From Sphingomonas sp. (GTDB lineage: Bacteria > Pseudomonadota > Alphaproteobacteria > Sphingomonadales > Sphingomonadaceae): a DNA stretch of 64,000 nucleotides. The DNA lies in contig NZ_JANINP010000003.1 in assembly GCF_024508665.1 (NCBI RefSeq), positions 344,367 through 408,366 on the forward strand, read 5' to 3'. This document shows, piece after piece, positions 1 to 7,775 of this stretch (the stretch's first letter is position 1; every line of letters begins with the position of its first letter). The notes beneath the pieces are model-generated. The model was not told the origin of the DNA and did no database searches. It saw only the letters and a list, made by a program, of their open reading frames with translations. The translations under genes were made by a program, and so were the position numbers.

Positions 1-175
1 GCTGAACGAATGCCGCGTTCCACGGATCGGGGCCCAGCGCGCGCAAGGTCGTCGCGGTGTGGAACGTCCCCGCTCCCATCCGCATGTCGTACGGCTGGAG
101 GATCAGACAGCCGCGCTGGCTCCAATAATCATGGAGCGTCAGGATCATGCGCTGGAAACTCAGCGGAGTGCTCAC
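1..175 (-). CDS. glyQ: Glycyl-tRNA synthetase alpha subunit, N-terminal part
   Basis: Reverse-strand reading gives the start of class IIc GlyRS alpha: [15 protein letters not shown], then the family hallmarks LQPYDM, GAGTFH and [10 protein letters not shown]. The subunit charges tRNA-Gly as an alpha2beta2 enzyme in the cytoplasm. The chosen start is GTG at 175, with GAAGG five bases upstream; the internal ATG at 148 would drop the conserved PLSFQ segment. About 58 residues are inside the window and the rest lies beyond the left edge. The methionine usually followed by Glu-Val in this family is here followed by Arg-Met, a minor variation. Confidence 0.9.
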   Translation of the reverse strand, partial: MSTPLSFQRMILTLHDYWSQRGCLILQPYDMRMGAGTFHTATTLRALGPDPWNAAFVQ

Positions 176-335
176 GGATACCTTCGCAGCTGCGGTAGAA
201 CTTGGTCCGGGCCTTTGGCGCATGGCCACCACCCGGTCAATGGGAGCAAAGTTCGGCGCCGGTAAGCCCTTGGTCATCGCGGCATGACTACCTATTACAG
301 AAGTGCGCGAGGGCACGGGGCTCTAAAGGATCGTT

Positions 336-1268
336 ATGCTGCGTAAGCTGTTGTTTTTACTTGGCTTGACTGCTGCCGGTATGGCGGCGGCGCAAAATGC
401 GGCGCCCAGCGTTTCTGCTCCAAGTCCGGCTCCGGCCTCGACATCCGCTCCCGCGACGGCCGATGCGGACCCGGCCTTGTGGATGGTGAAAGACAAGGAC
501 ACCACCATCTATCTGTTCGGCACGATCCATGTGCTCAAGCCCGGTCTGTCGTGGTTCGATGACGGCGTGAAGAAGGCGTTCGATTCCAGCGACGAACTGG
601 TGCTCGAAATGGTCCAGCCTGATCAGGCCACGATGCAGAATATCGTGCTGAGCAAGGCATACAGCCTCAGCGGCCCGACCCTGACCGAGCGCCTGCCCGA
701 GACCGAGCGTGGAAATTATCTCAAAGCCATGAATTCGCTTGGGATTCCGCCCGCCGCGTTTGACCGCGCCCAGCCGTGGTTCGCCGCGACCAATTTGTCC
801 CTGCTGCCGCTTATGAAGCTTGGCTATGATCCCAAGAGCGGGCCGGAAACGGTGCTGACGGCGGCCGCGGCAACCGAGAAGAAAGCGATCGAGGGGCTGG
901 AAACGCCCGAGCAGCAAATCGGCTACCTCGCAGGCCTGCCCGAGAAGGTGCAATTGGCCTTCCTCGAATCCACGCTGAAAGAGCTGCCCAAGACCGAAGA
1001 GACGATGAACGGCATGGTGGCGGCCTGGTCTCGCGGCGATCCCGATGCGCTGGCCAAGTTCATGAACGATGGGCTGGACGATTCGCCCGAGCTCGCCAAG
1101 ACGCTGTTGTTCGACCGCAACGCCCGCTGGGCGCAGTGGATCAAGGCGCGGCTCGACAAGCCGGGCACCGTGTTCATCGCGGTGGGCGCCGGCCATCTGG
1201 CGGGCAAGCAGAGCGTGATCGATCAGCTCAAAACATTGAAAATCAACGCGAAACGGGTCGCTTACTGA
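336..1268 (+). CDS. TraB/GumN family exported protein
   Basis: A 310-residue protein with a signal peptide (about residues 1-19, ending AAAQ), an Ala/Pro/Ser linker, then a TraB/PrgY/GumN-type domain. Visible signatures are TTIYLFGTIHVL near residue 55 and the C-terminal GAGHLAGKQSVIDQL. Both are conserved in this putative metal-dependent hydrolase family; the substrate is unknown, and the name GumN comes from a xanthan locus without a defined activity. AAAGGATCGTT precedes the ATG. The next gene starts inside its stop codon (TGATG) and encodes a paralogue, so the two are co-translated. Family assignment is firm, role unknown. Confidence 0.85.
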   Translation: MLRKLLFLLGLTAAGMAAAQNAAPSVSAPSPAPASTSAPATADADPALWMVKDKDTTIYLFGTIHVLKPGLSWFDDGVKKAFDSSDELVLEMVQPDQATMQNIVLSKAYSLSGPTLTERLPETERGNYLKAMNSLGIPPAAFDRAQPWFAATNLSLLPLMKLGYDPKSGPETVLTAAAATEKKAIEGLETPEQQIGYLAGLPEKVQLAFLESTLKELPKTEETMNGMVAAWSRGDPDALAKFMNDGLDDSPELAKTLLFDRNARWAQWIKARLDKPGTVFIAVGAGHLAGKQSVIDQLKTLKINAKRVAY

Positions 1269-2110
1269 TGCCAGGTCGGCGCGGGCGCCTGGCCGCGCTC
1301 GGCGCCGTTCTGCTGGCGCTCGCTGGCTGTGGCAAGCCGTCGATCGAGGCACGGCCGGCAATGTGGCGAGTCAGCGATGGCGACACGACGATCTACTTGC
1401 TCGGCAGCATCCACCTCCTGCCCCCCAATATAAGGTGGCAAACGCCGCTGATCGGCCGCGCGATCGCCACGTCCGACACGCTCGTACTCGAAAGCTCCCC
1501 GGAGGAGACCGTCGACTTTCCGGCAATCGCGCAGAGCGTCAATCTCAAGCCGGTGCGAGATCGTGTTTCCCCGGGGAAACGCGAGATCCTGGACGCGATG
1601 ATCGCGCGGTCAGGAATCGCTCGGGAGACATTGGATGGCTATAAGGATTGGGCTTTGGCGACAACGCTCGCGACGGGCGACGCAATAGCGGCCGGCGCGA
1701 CCGCCCGCGACGGTGTCGAGGCGAAACTTTGGAGCGCGTTTAGGTCGAGCGGGAAAACGCGGCTAGCTTTCTATCACGCAAAGGAGCAACTCGATCAGCT
1801 CGATGCCCTGCCCGACCCCGACCAAAGGAAAATGTTGGAAAACACTTTGTCAGGAAAAGAGAATTACTGGGAAACGTTGAAGACCTGGACGAACGGCGAT
1901 ATCGCCTCGCTTGAAAAGACGGCGCAGTGCACGCCGCTGGAGGGGAAACTCGTCGGCCAGCCCAACGATCGCTGGGCGCGGTGGATCATCGCGCGAATGA
2001 AGAAACCGGGCATTGTGCTGGTTGCGGTCGGATTGGGGCATATGGCGGGGCCGTACGCATTACCGAAACTGCTCGCCGCGCGCAGACTGAAGGTCGAGCG
2101 GATCGAGTAG
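1268..2110 (+). CDS. TraB/GumN family lipoprotein
   Basis: A 280-residue paralogue of the preceding gene, starting at the ATG that overlaps its stop. The N-terminus is a lipoprotein signal (LLALAGC, Cys near residue 20). The TraB/GumN signatures recur: MWRVSDGDTTIYLLGSIHLL near the start and GLGHMAGPYALPKLL at the end. The sequence otherwise differs substantially from its neighbour, so this is an old tandem duplication. One copy appears soluble or periplasmic and the other lipid-anchored. No substrate can be inferred. A weak hairpin downstream separates it from the convergent small gene. Confidence 0.83.
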   Translation: MPGRRGRLAALGAVLLALAGCGKPSIEARPAMWRVSDGDTTIYLLGSIHLLPPNIRWQTPLIGRAIATSDTLVLESSPEETVDFPAIAQSVNLKPVRDRVSPGKREILDAMIARSGIARETLDGYKDWALATTLATGDAIAAGATARDGVEAKLWSAFRSSGKTRLAFYHAKEQLDQLDALPDPDQRKMLENTLSGKENYWETLKTWTNGDIASLEKTAQCTPLEGKLVGQPNDRWARWIIARMKKPGIVLVAVGLGHMAGPYALPKLLAARRLKVERIE

Positions 2111-2121
2111 GCCGCGCTATC

Positions 2122-2152
2122 AGGCCGACGCAAAGCCTCTTACAGTCGGCCT
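2122..2152. terminator. Stem-loop between convergent genes
   Basis: Eight-base arms AGGCCGAC and GTCGGCCT flank a 15-base loop, followed on the plus strand by TTATT. The position between two converging genes fits a weak bidirectional terminator. Confidence 0.45.
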
Positions 2153-2162
2153 TATTGCGGGC

Positions 2163-2315
2163 CTATTTGTCGTCCCGGGCTTTCACGCCGTTCTGCCAAC
2201 CCTGCTGCCAAGCGACCATGAACGCGCCCTTTTTGTATGGCGACGCGGTTTCCGGCCTGCCGCGCTTGCCCGCGGCATAGCCTTCGCTCCATGCTTTATC
2301 CTGCGGGCCGGCCAT
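2163..2315 (-). CDS. Small ribosome modulation factor (RMF/CrpP)-like protein
   Basis: This 50-residue basic protein matches the RMF-like pattern: [12 protein letters not shown], then SPY, then AWQQGWQNG, i.e. the GY-AG-G...PY...W-GW arrangement of E. coli RMF. RMF binds 70S ribosomes and promotes 100S dimer formation in stationary phase; alphaproteobacterial relatives are poorly characterised. The start is well defined, with GGAGG five bases before the ATG. It is transcribed away from rplY, which encodes another ribosome-associated protein. Family resemblance is clear by eye, but the short length makes a functional claim tentative. Confidence 0.72.
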   Translation of the reverse strand: MAGPQDKAWSEGYAAGKRGRPETASPYKKGAFMVAWQQGWQNGVKARDDK

Positions 2316-2514
2316 CTATTCCTCCATGTTTCAGCCGCGACAGGGCGGCCCTGAGGCCGGCGATACGGGTTCGGGCGGGCAAACTCAAACGAACCTGCGC
2401 GAGAACCTGCCCTTGCCTTCCCCGCCCCTTCCGGCTACAGGCGCGCGCTTCCGTGCATGGTCATCCCTGGAGGCGTGCGCGGAAATCCAAGCAAACCGCA
2501 TATCGGAGATTACC

Positions 2515-3195
2515 ATGAGCGACCAAATGACGCTCGCCGCCGAGACGCGTGACCGTGGAGGCAAGGGAGCCTCACGTGATCTGCGCCGCAATGGCCGCGT
2601 GCCCGCCGTCATCTACGGCAACAAGCAGGACCCCGTCTCGATCCACGTGGAAGAGAAGGAGCTGGTCCGCCAGCTGATGACCGGGCATTTCATGAATTCC
2701 GTCGTGATGATCGATGTCGGCGGCAAACCCGTCCGCACGCTGCCGAAGGATGTCGCCTTCGACGTCGTTACCGATCGTCCGCTCCATGTCGACTTCCTGC
2801 GCATCGGCGAGCACAGCACGGTGCACGTCAACGTGCCGGTCGTGTTCACCGACGAGGAAGATTCGCAGGGTATCAAGAAGGGTGGCGTGCTCAACGTCGT
2901 CCGTCACGAACTCGAACTGGTGGTCGACGCCGCCGACATCCCCGCCGAGATTCAGATCTCGCTGGCCGGGCTGGAGGTCGGTGATTCGGTGCACATCTCG
3001 AACGTCAAGCTGCCCAAGGGCGCGAAGTCGGCGATCGACGATCGCGACTTCACCATCGCCACGATCGTCGCGCCGTCGGCGCTGAAGTCGGCCGAGGGCG
3101 ACAACGAGACCGAAGCCGCCGAAGCGCCGGCCGAGGCCGTCGAAGGCGAAGCGGCTGCCGAAGAAGCTCCGGCCGCGGAAGGCGACGCCGAGTAA
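2515..3195 (+). CDS. rplY: 50S ribosomal protein L25 (CTC form)
   Basis: A 226-residue L25 of the long Ctc type. The N-terminal 5S rRNA-binding domain is recognisable ([19 protein letters not shown], then GRVPAVIYG), followed by the C-terminal beta domain and an acidic Ala/Glu-rich tail from about residue 195. It binds 5S rRNA in the large subunit, and Ctc forms are linked to stress in other bacteria. The start is the ATG after CGGAGATTACC; upstream in-frame codons lack family sequence. It is followed by a strong terminator and then pth, the usual rplY-pth arrangement. Confidence 0.95.
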   Translation: MSDQMTLAAETRDRGGKGASRDLRRNGRVPAVIYGNKQDPVSIHVEEKELVRQLMTGHFMNSVVMIDVGGKPVRTLPKDVAFDVVTDRPLHVDFLRIGEHSTVHVNVPVVFTDEEDSQGIKKGGVLNVVRHELELVVDAADIPAEIQISLAGLEVGDSVHISNVKLPKGAKSAIDDRDFTIATIVAPSALKSAEGDNETEAAEAPAEAVEGEAAAEEAPAAEGDAE

Positions 3196-3221
3196 GCAAT
3201 CGCTTCTTGGTCGAAATAACG

Positions 3222-3256
3222 GGGGCGCCGCGATCCGCTGGATCGGGCGCCCCTTT
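3222..3256 (+). terminator. Intrinsic terminator after rplY
   Basis: A GC-rich hairpin: GGGGCGCC, one bulged G, CGATCC, loop GCT, then the exact complements, followed by TTTC. It lies 26 bases after the rplY stop and may reduce read-through into pth. Confidence 0.75.
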
Positions 3257-3274
3257 CGCGTCTAGGGATATTTC

Positions 3275-3844
3275 ATGCAACTCTGGGTCGGCCTCGGAAA
3301 TCCCGGCGCGCAATATGCGATGCACCGGCACAATGTCGGCTTCATGGCGGTCGACGCCATCGCCGAGGTGCATGGCTTCGGGCCGGTCAAGAAGCAGTTC
3401 CAGGGCTGGACACAGGAAGGACGGATCGGGCCGGACAAGATCCTGCTGCTCAAGCCGGCGACCTTCATGAACGACAGTGGACGTTCGGTCGGCGAGGCGA
3501 TGCGCTTCTACAAGCTCGAGCCCGAAGACGTGACCGTCTTCTACGACGAACTCGACCTCGATCCGTTCAAGGTGCGGGTGAAGCGCGGCGGCGGCGCCGC
3601 CGGGCATAACGGCATCCGATCGACCATCCAGCATATCGGCGACGCATTCCGCCGCGTGCGGATCGGCATCGGCCACCCCGGTCACAAGGATCGCGTGACC
3701 GGTCATGTGCTTGGAAATTATGCCAAAGGCGAGATCGAACCGCTGACCGACCTGCTCGGCGCACTGGCTGCCGAGGCCGAGTGGCTAGCCAAAGGCGACG
3801 ACGCGCGGTTCATGAGCGACCTCGCGTTACGGCTGCAAGGATAG
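3275..3844 (+). CDS. pth: Peptidyl-tRNA hydrolase
   Basis: A 189-residue enzyme that cleaves the ester between peptide and tRNA in drop-off peptidyl-tRNAs. Recognisable blocks are the N-terminal WVGLGNPG, RHNVGF with the catalytic His near residue 19, the LLLKPATFMNDSG segment, YDELDLDPFKVRVKRGG with the catalytic Asp near residue 90, and GHNGIRS. Length matches the family. The start ATG follows TAGGGATATTTC. It sits just downstream of rplY and its terminator. All key residues are present, so the assignment is secure. Confidence 0.96.
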   Translation: MQLWVGLGNPGAQYAMHRHNVGFMAVDAIAEVHGFGPVKKQFQGWTQEGRIGPDKILLLKPATFMNDSGRSVGEAMRFYKLEPEDVTVFYDELDLDPFKVRVKRGGGAAGHNGIRSTIQHIGDAFRRVRIGIGHPGHKDRVTGHVLGNYAKGEIEPLTDLLGALAAEAEWLAKGDDARFMSDLALRLQG

Positions 3845-3938
3845 AAAATGTCGGCCGCCGATCCGGGGGTCGAATTCATCCAATATCAGACAAGCCTATC
3901 CGCCTATCTCGCGGCCCGAGTTCCGGGGAGGGTGAGTC

Positions 3939-4058
3939 GTGAAGCCAGCATTTGTCGTGACCGCGCTGGCGAGCGGCCTGTTGATCGGGGGCGCCCTGGT
4001 CATGACGACGGGCAACGTTCTCCCCGCGACCGTCCCGGCCACCGCCGCCGCCCGATAG
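3939..4058 (+). CDS. Putative 39-residue single-pass membrane protein
   Basis: A GTG-initiated frame preceded by GGGGAGG at seven bases encodes a short protein: a Lys near the start, one hydrophobic segment (TALASGLLIGGALVM, about residues 8-22) and a Pro/Ala/Thr tail. No family is recognised. The good ribosome-binding site and membrane-like composition favour a real gene. Its extent is small enough that chance cannot be excluded. It lies between pth and an oxygenase-like gene in the same direction. Confidence 0.45.
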   Translation: MKPAFVVTALASGLLIGGALVMTTGNVLPATVPATAAAR

Positions 4059-4098
4059 GCGCTTGCATCGCCCGGCGGCGCGTGCTTCGCCGTGCGGC

Positions 4099-4677
4099 GT
4101 GACTATCCGCGACCTCTTCGCCACCCGCTTCTATGACGCGCCGCTCGGCGACGACGCGCTGATCGCCGAACTCGGCGAGGCCTGCCGCGGTCTCGCCGAC
4201 CAGGATCGCGCCGGACGCGGCTGGTCGAAGGAGCATGGTTATCGCGGCTACACCTCCTACGCCTCGCTCAACGACCTGCCGCTCAGGGATCCGCGGTTCG
4301 CCGATCTGGTCAAGCTGCTCGACCGCCACATCGCCGCCTTTGCCAAGGAATGCGGATTCGAGCTGGGCAAGAAACTCAAGCTGGACAGTTTGTGGGTCAA
4401 CGTCCTCAAGCCCGGCGGCACGCATTCTGGGCATATCCACCCGCATTCGATCGTGTCCGGCACGGTCTATGTCGCGGTGCCACCGGGATCGGGCGCGCTC
4501 AAGCTCGAGGATCCGCGCTTGCCGCTGATGATGGCGGCGCCCTCACGGCCGGGCACGTTCGTCTATGCCGAGCCGAGCGAGGGCAGCGTGTTCCTGTGGG
4601 AAAGCTGGCTGCGCCACGAAGTGATGCCCAACGCCGCCAGACAGGACCGGATCAGCATCAGCTTCAACTATCGCTGA
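4099..4677 (+). CDS. Putative 2OG-Fe(II) oxygenase (TIGR02466-like)
   Basis: About 192 residues. The sequence fits the TIGR02466-type putative 2-oxoglutarate/Fe(II) oxygenases: RDLFATRFYDAPL near the N-terminus, WVNVLKPGGTHSGHIHPHS in the middle with several candidate His ligands, GTVYVAVPPGSG, then SWLRHEVMPN and a final RISISFNYR. The GTG at 4099 is preferred because it begins directly with the conserved part; a TTG at 4063 would add 12 unrelated residues. Neither has a clear Shine-Dalgarno. The substrate is unknown; relatives are predicted to hydroxylate proteins or small molecules. Confidence 0.75.
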   Translation: MTIRDLFATRFYDAPLGDDALIAELGEACRGLADQDRAGRGWSKEHGYRGYTSYASLNDLPLRDPRFADLVKLLDRHIAAFAKECGFELGKKLKLDSLWVNVLKPGGTHSGHIHPHSIVSGTVYVAVPPGSGALKLEDPRLPLMMAAPSRPGTFVYAEPSEGSVFLWESWLRHEVMPNAARQDRISISFNYR

Positions 4678-4697
4678 TCGCGCGATAAGCTGGCTAC

Positions 4698-5081
4698 ATG
4701 ACAATCGATCGACGCACGATGCTGAGCGTGACCGCCGCGGCCACGATGTTGCCGAGCGCCGCCCTCGGCGCGAAAGGAACTGAGATGTACGGCATGCTGG
4801 GACGAATGAAGGCAGTGCCGGGCAAGCGCGACGAGTTGCTCGCGCTGTTGCTCGAAAGTTCGGCCGGCATGCCGGGATGCCTGAGCTATATCGTCGCCAA
4901 GGATGCGACAGATTCCGACGCGATCTGGATCACCGAGGCGTGGGACAGCAAGGAGCATCACGACGCCTCGCTGAAGCTGCCCCAGGTCCAGGCCGCGATC
5001 GCCAAGGCCCGGCCCCTGATAGCGGGGTTCGATTCGAGAGCGGAGACCGAGCCGGTCGGCGGCATCGGCCTAAAGAGCTGA
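4698..5081 (+). CDS. Exported antibiotic-biosynthesis-monooxygenase-fold protein
   Basis: This 127-residue protein has an N-terminal export signal with an Arg pair (DRRTMLSVTAAATML, possibly Tat) and then an ABM ferredoxin-like domain: MYGMLGRMKAVPGKRDELLALL, GCLSYIV, WITEAWDSKEHHDASL. Such domains include quinol monooxygenases that use no cofactor and heme-degrading enzymes. Export of an ABM protein is less common than the cytoplasmic form. The specific reaction cannot be read from the sequence. The gene converges almost end to end with the next one on the opposite strand. Confidence 0.75.
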   Translation: MTIDRRTMLSVTAAATMLPSAALGAKGTEMYGMLGRMKAVPGKRDELLALLLESSAGMPGCLSYIVAKDATDSDAIWITEAWDSKEHHDASLKLPQVQAAIAKARPLIAGFDSRAETEPVGGIGLKS

Positions 5082-5675
5082 TCAGAAGGCGAACCGCGCG
5101 GACATCGTCGCCACGGGATTGAGGCCGAAACCGCCGTCGCGCACGCCGGCTGCGCTCCACCGTCCGGGCCGCGTCGGCATGATCGCGCGATCGCTGAGCG
5201 CGCCGCCTTCGAGGCCGAGCACTAATCCCTTCGACACTTCGCGGTCATAGCCCAAGGTCATCGCCGGCGTGGAGCGGCGGAACCCGCGCGACAAGCCGCG
5301 TCCGCCGCGAGTCATGTGAGGGTCGTAGAGCAGTCCGTCGGTCGCCCGTTCGGCCGCAATCCAGAAGTTGGATTGCGCGAAATAGCGCGTGCCGACCGAC
5401 AGGCGGATGCCCGATCGCTCAGTCGGATAGAGATCGATCATACCGCCGATGAAGCGCGGACGGAGCATCTCGTCCAGCGGTGTATTGCCGCCGCGATAGG
5501 CGATCTGCGGCCCCAGTCGGGGTGACCTGGTTGGCAGCAGCCCCAGCCTTACCCGAGCCAGGATTTTGGGTGCGGGCTTCAGCGCCGCGGGTCGCGTGTT
5601 GCGGGCATGGGCCGGCTGTAGTGTGCACGCCAGCGCGCCGATTACGAAACCGGCACAGATCGCCCTGACAACCAT
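5082..5675 (-). CDS. Predicted exported outer-membrane beta-barrel-like protein
   Basis: About 197 residues with a signal peptide (VVRAICAGFVIGALACT...AHA). The mature part has alternating polar/apolar strands and repeated Gly/aromatic segments (IGGMIDLYP, RLSVGTRYFAQ, MTLGYDREVSKGLVLGLEGG), and ends in ARFAF; a terminal Phe is typical of outer-membrane barrels. The chosen ATG (5675) begins the signal peptide directly; another start eight codons upstream is possible. No named family is recognised. It converges with the ABM protein, the two stops lying next to each other. Confidence 0.6.
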   Translation of the reverse strand: MVVRAICAGFVIGALACTLQPAHARNTRPAALKPAPKILARVRLGLLPTRSPRLGPQIAYRGGNTPLDEMLRPRFIGGMIDLYPTERSGIRLSVGTRYFAQSNFWIAAERATDGLLYDPHMTRGGRGLSRGFRRSTPAMTLGYDREVSKGLVLGLEGGALSDRAIMPTRPGRWSAAGVRDGGFGLNPVATMSARFAF

Positions 5676-5872
5676 CCTTTTATCCCCCCGAAGCACCATC
5701 CGTTTCCCCCCGGCCGGTTCTTCATGGGGAGAGTGACATGCCCTTGGTCCGAACGCAACACATCAGAATAGCTGAGTTTTTGCCGGCCGGAACAAGGGAT
5801 TACGGCGCATTCGGGGTCACGCTCCAAATGTGACCCGACTCCCCGATGAACCGCGGAGCCAGCACCGATTAA

Positions 5873-5898
5873 GGAACGCGGCAATATTGTTGTCCGTT
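5873..5898 (+). promoter_or_regulatory. EcfG-type general stress promoter
   Basis: GGAAC at 5873-5877 and CGTT at 5895-5898 are separated by exactly 17 bases, the consensus for the alphaproteobacterial general-stress sigma factor EcfG. The element lies about 30 bases upstream of the lipoprotein start at 5928. A GGGTCAC/GTGACCC inverted repeat lies further upstream near 5814-5836. Confidence 0.7.
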
Positions 5899-5927
5899 CG
5901 GGTGGGCATCGATTGGAGTATGATGCC

Positions 5928-7628
5928 GTGGACAATAGTATTTTCCGTCATCGCCGGCTGGCGACCGCCGCGACCATCGCGCTCGCCGCGGCGTTGTCGG
6001 CGTGCGGCAAGGGCAACGACCAGCAGATGACGGCGGCGGCCCCGCCGGCGCTACCGGCGACCCTACCGCTCGACGCGAGTCCGTCCACCGCCTGGCCGAC
6101 CGCGCCCGAAGTCGCGGCACTGCCCGAGGCGCGGCCGGTGCGCACCGTCCGCGTCGCCAATCCGCGCGATTATTACGGTTATGCCGACGCTGCTTACGAT
6201 TATCAGCGGGTGCTGGGCGACGCACCGCCCGATTATTATTTCGATTATGACGGCGCCGATCCCTGGGCTTGGGAAGGCTATGACCAATCGGTCGTTTTCC
6301 TCGAGCCGGTCGATGACGGCTATCGTTACTATTATTACCGCCCCGGCGCCGACGAACCCTATTTCGTTCGCGATCCTTATTATGGCTATGGCTATGACGA
6401 CGGCCAATTGGCGGTGGTCTATGATAGTTACGGCGGGGTCGTGCCCTATTCGGATTACGGCGCGCGGCTCGATTATGCCGGCCGCTATCTGGCGCGCGGA
6501 CGCGATCTGTATCTCGCATCCCGCCGCGGCGATCGGCGCGCGGTCAGCGCCGCCAATTGGGCGGCACGCAGCGCGGCGATTTCCGCCATGCAGGCGCGCT
6601 GGTATGCGACTCGGGATCGTCAGCCGCAATGGCGCGACTACAGCAGCCGCGTGAGCGCGACTCAGGCCAATTACTGGCGCGAGGAAGGCATTCGCCGCCA
6701 GGCTGACGCCCGCCGTTTCGCGGCATGGCGCGACGATTCGTTCCGCAGCCCGCCACCACCACGCGCCATCCCCGCGACCTGGTCCTCGGCAAGCTGGGCA
6801 CGCGATCAGAAGCGTTTTCTGCCGGCCAGGGACGATCGCGTGCGTTTGGCCGACGCGCCACACGCCAATCGCGGCGCGCCCAGCATGCCGCAGGGCCTGT
6901 TCGGTGACCGCCAGCGGTTCGAGCCGGGCAACCGCGCGCCGAATGCCGTCGCGCCGCGAGCCAACGACCCTCGTCGTCAGGCGATGATCGCAGCCCGCGA
7001 GCAACAGCGCCCAGGCGCGGGTCCCATGCGCGCGCTTCGCGAACCGCAGGCCAACACGCCCGCCGGCCGCTTCGCGCCGCGGCAGCAAGGTCAGCCGAAC
7101 CCGCCGCGTATGGCGGGTCCGCAAGGTAATCCCGATCGCGCCCAGCTCGCAGCTATGCGCGGTGACCATGGGATGCGGGGCAATGGCCCGCGCTTCGGCG
7201 CGCAACCCCAGCCCCAGCCGCGTGTCGTTACATCGCGCCCACAGCCCCAGATGGGCCACAGTGGCGGACGCCCGCAAATGGACGCACCACGTCTTGAGCC
7301 GCGTGCAGCGACGCCGCGCTTCCAGCCGCGCTTCAATGGCGGCAACGATCGTCCGCGTTTGCAGGCGCCGCGCCCGCAACCGCAGATCACCGCGCCACGG
7401 CCGCAAGCACCGCGTTTCGGGGGCGGCAATGGCGGGATGCGCCCGGCTCCGCAAATGAACCGGCCGGCCTTCCAGCCGCGCGCGCCGCAAATGGCCCGCC
7501 CGGCGCCGCAAATGGCTCGGCCCGCACCGCAAATGGCGCGTCCGGCACCGCCGCCACGCGCTGCCGCTCCGGCCGCGCCGAGAGGCGGCGGTGGTAATGG
7601 CCGCGGCGGTGGCGATCACAAACACTGA
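5928..7628 (+). CDS. Large Tyr/Asp-rich and Pro/Gln-rich lipoprotein
   Basis: About 566 residues with a lipoprotein signal (ATIALAAALSAC). Residues about 55-165 are dense in Tyr/Asp (for example YYYYRPG and DPYYGYGYDDG). The middle is Arg/Ala/Trp-rich and probably helical. The last 270 residues are low-complexity Arg/Pro/Gln with PQMARPA and PRPQPQ repeats, ending in Gly-rich GGGGNGRGGG. GTG at 5928 is preferred over TTG at 5913 because GGAG lies nine bases upstream and the lipobox distance is normal. No catalytic domain is recognised; a structural or cell-envelope role is inference. An EcfG-type promoter precedes it. Confidence 0.7.
   Translation: MDNSIFRHRRLATAATIALAAALSACGKGNDQQMTAAAPPALPATLPLDASPSTAWPTAPEVAALPEARPVRTVRVANPRDYYGYADAAYDYQRVLGDAPPDYYFDYDGADPWAWEGYDQSVVFLEPVDDGYRYYYYRPGADEPYFVRDPYYGYGYDDGQLAVVYDSYGGVVPYSDYGARLDYAGRYLARGRDLYLASRRGDRRAVSAANWAARSAAISAMQARWYATRDRQPQWRDYSSRVSATQANYWREEGIRRQADARRFAAWRDDSFRSPPPPRAIPATWSSASWARDQKRFLPARDDRVRLADAPHANRGAPSMPQGLFGDRQRFEPGNRAPNAVAPRANDPRRQAMIAAREQQRPGAGPMRALREPQANTPAGRFAPRQQGQPNPPRMAGPQGNPDRAQLAAMRGDHGMRGNGPRFGAQPQPQPRVVTSRPQPQMGHSGGRPQMDAPRLEPRAATPRFQPRFNGGNDRPRLQAPRPQPQITAPRPQAPRFGGGNGGMRPAPQMNRPAFQPRAPQMARPAPQMARPAPQMARPAPPPRAAAPAAPRGGGGNGRGGGDHKH
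7485..7547 (+). repeat. Three tandem 21-base units inside the lipoprotein gene
   Basis: Three consecutive in-frame copies of a 21-base unit encode PQMARPA each time, with only synonymous differences. Related PQM and RPQPQ segments occur upstream, so the tail has grown by repeat expansion. Confidence 0.85.
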
Positions 7629-7655
7629 GCGCGTCTCGATTTTTGAGGTGCGAGA

Positions 7656-7683
7656 AGCGGCCCGGGCTGATGCTCGGGCCGCT
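7656..7683 (+). terminator. Hairpin after the Tyr/Gln-rich lipoprotein
   Basis: Perfect nine-base arms AGCGGCCCG and CGGGCCGCT enclose a ten-base loop about 28 bases after the stop codon. There is no long T tract, so termination strength is uncertain. Confidence 0.5.
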
Positions 7684-7775
7684 GTCCTTGCGCACGTCGA
7701 TCGCCCCATCCTTGCCAGCACGCGACCGGGCGAGTAGGCGCCGGGCCTTCCCCCGAGAGCTTGAGGACGATTTAC

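Noticed and set aside
3848..4102. 84-codon frame after pth
   Set aside because: An Arg-rich translation with no family. The overlapping GTG frame at 3939 has a better ribosome-binding site and a membrane helix.
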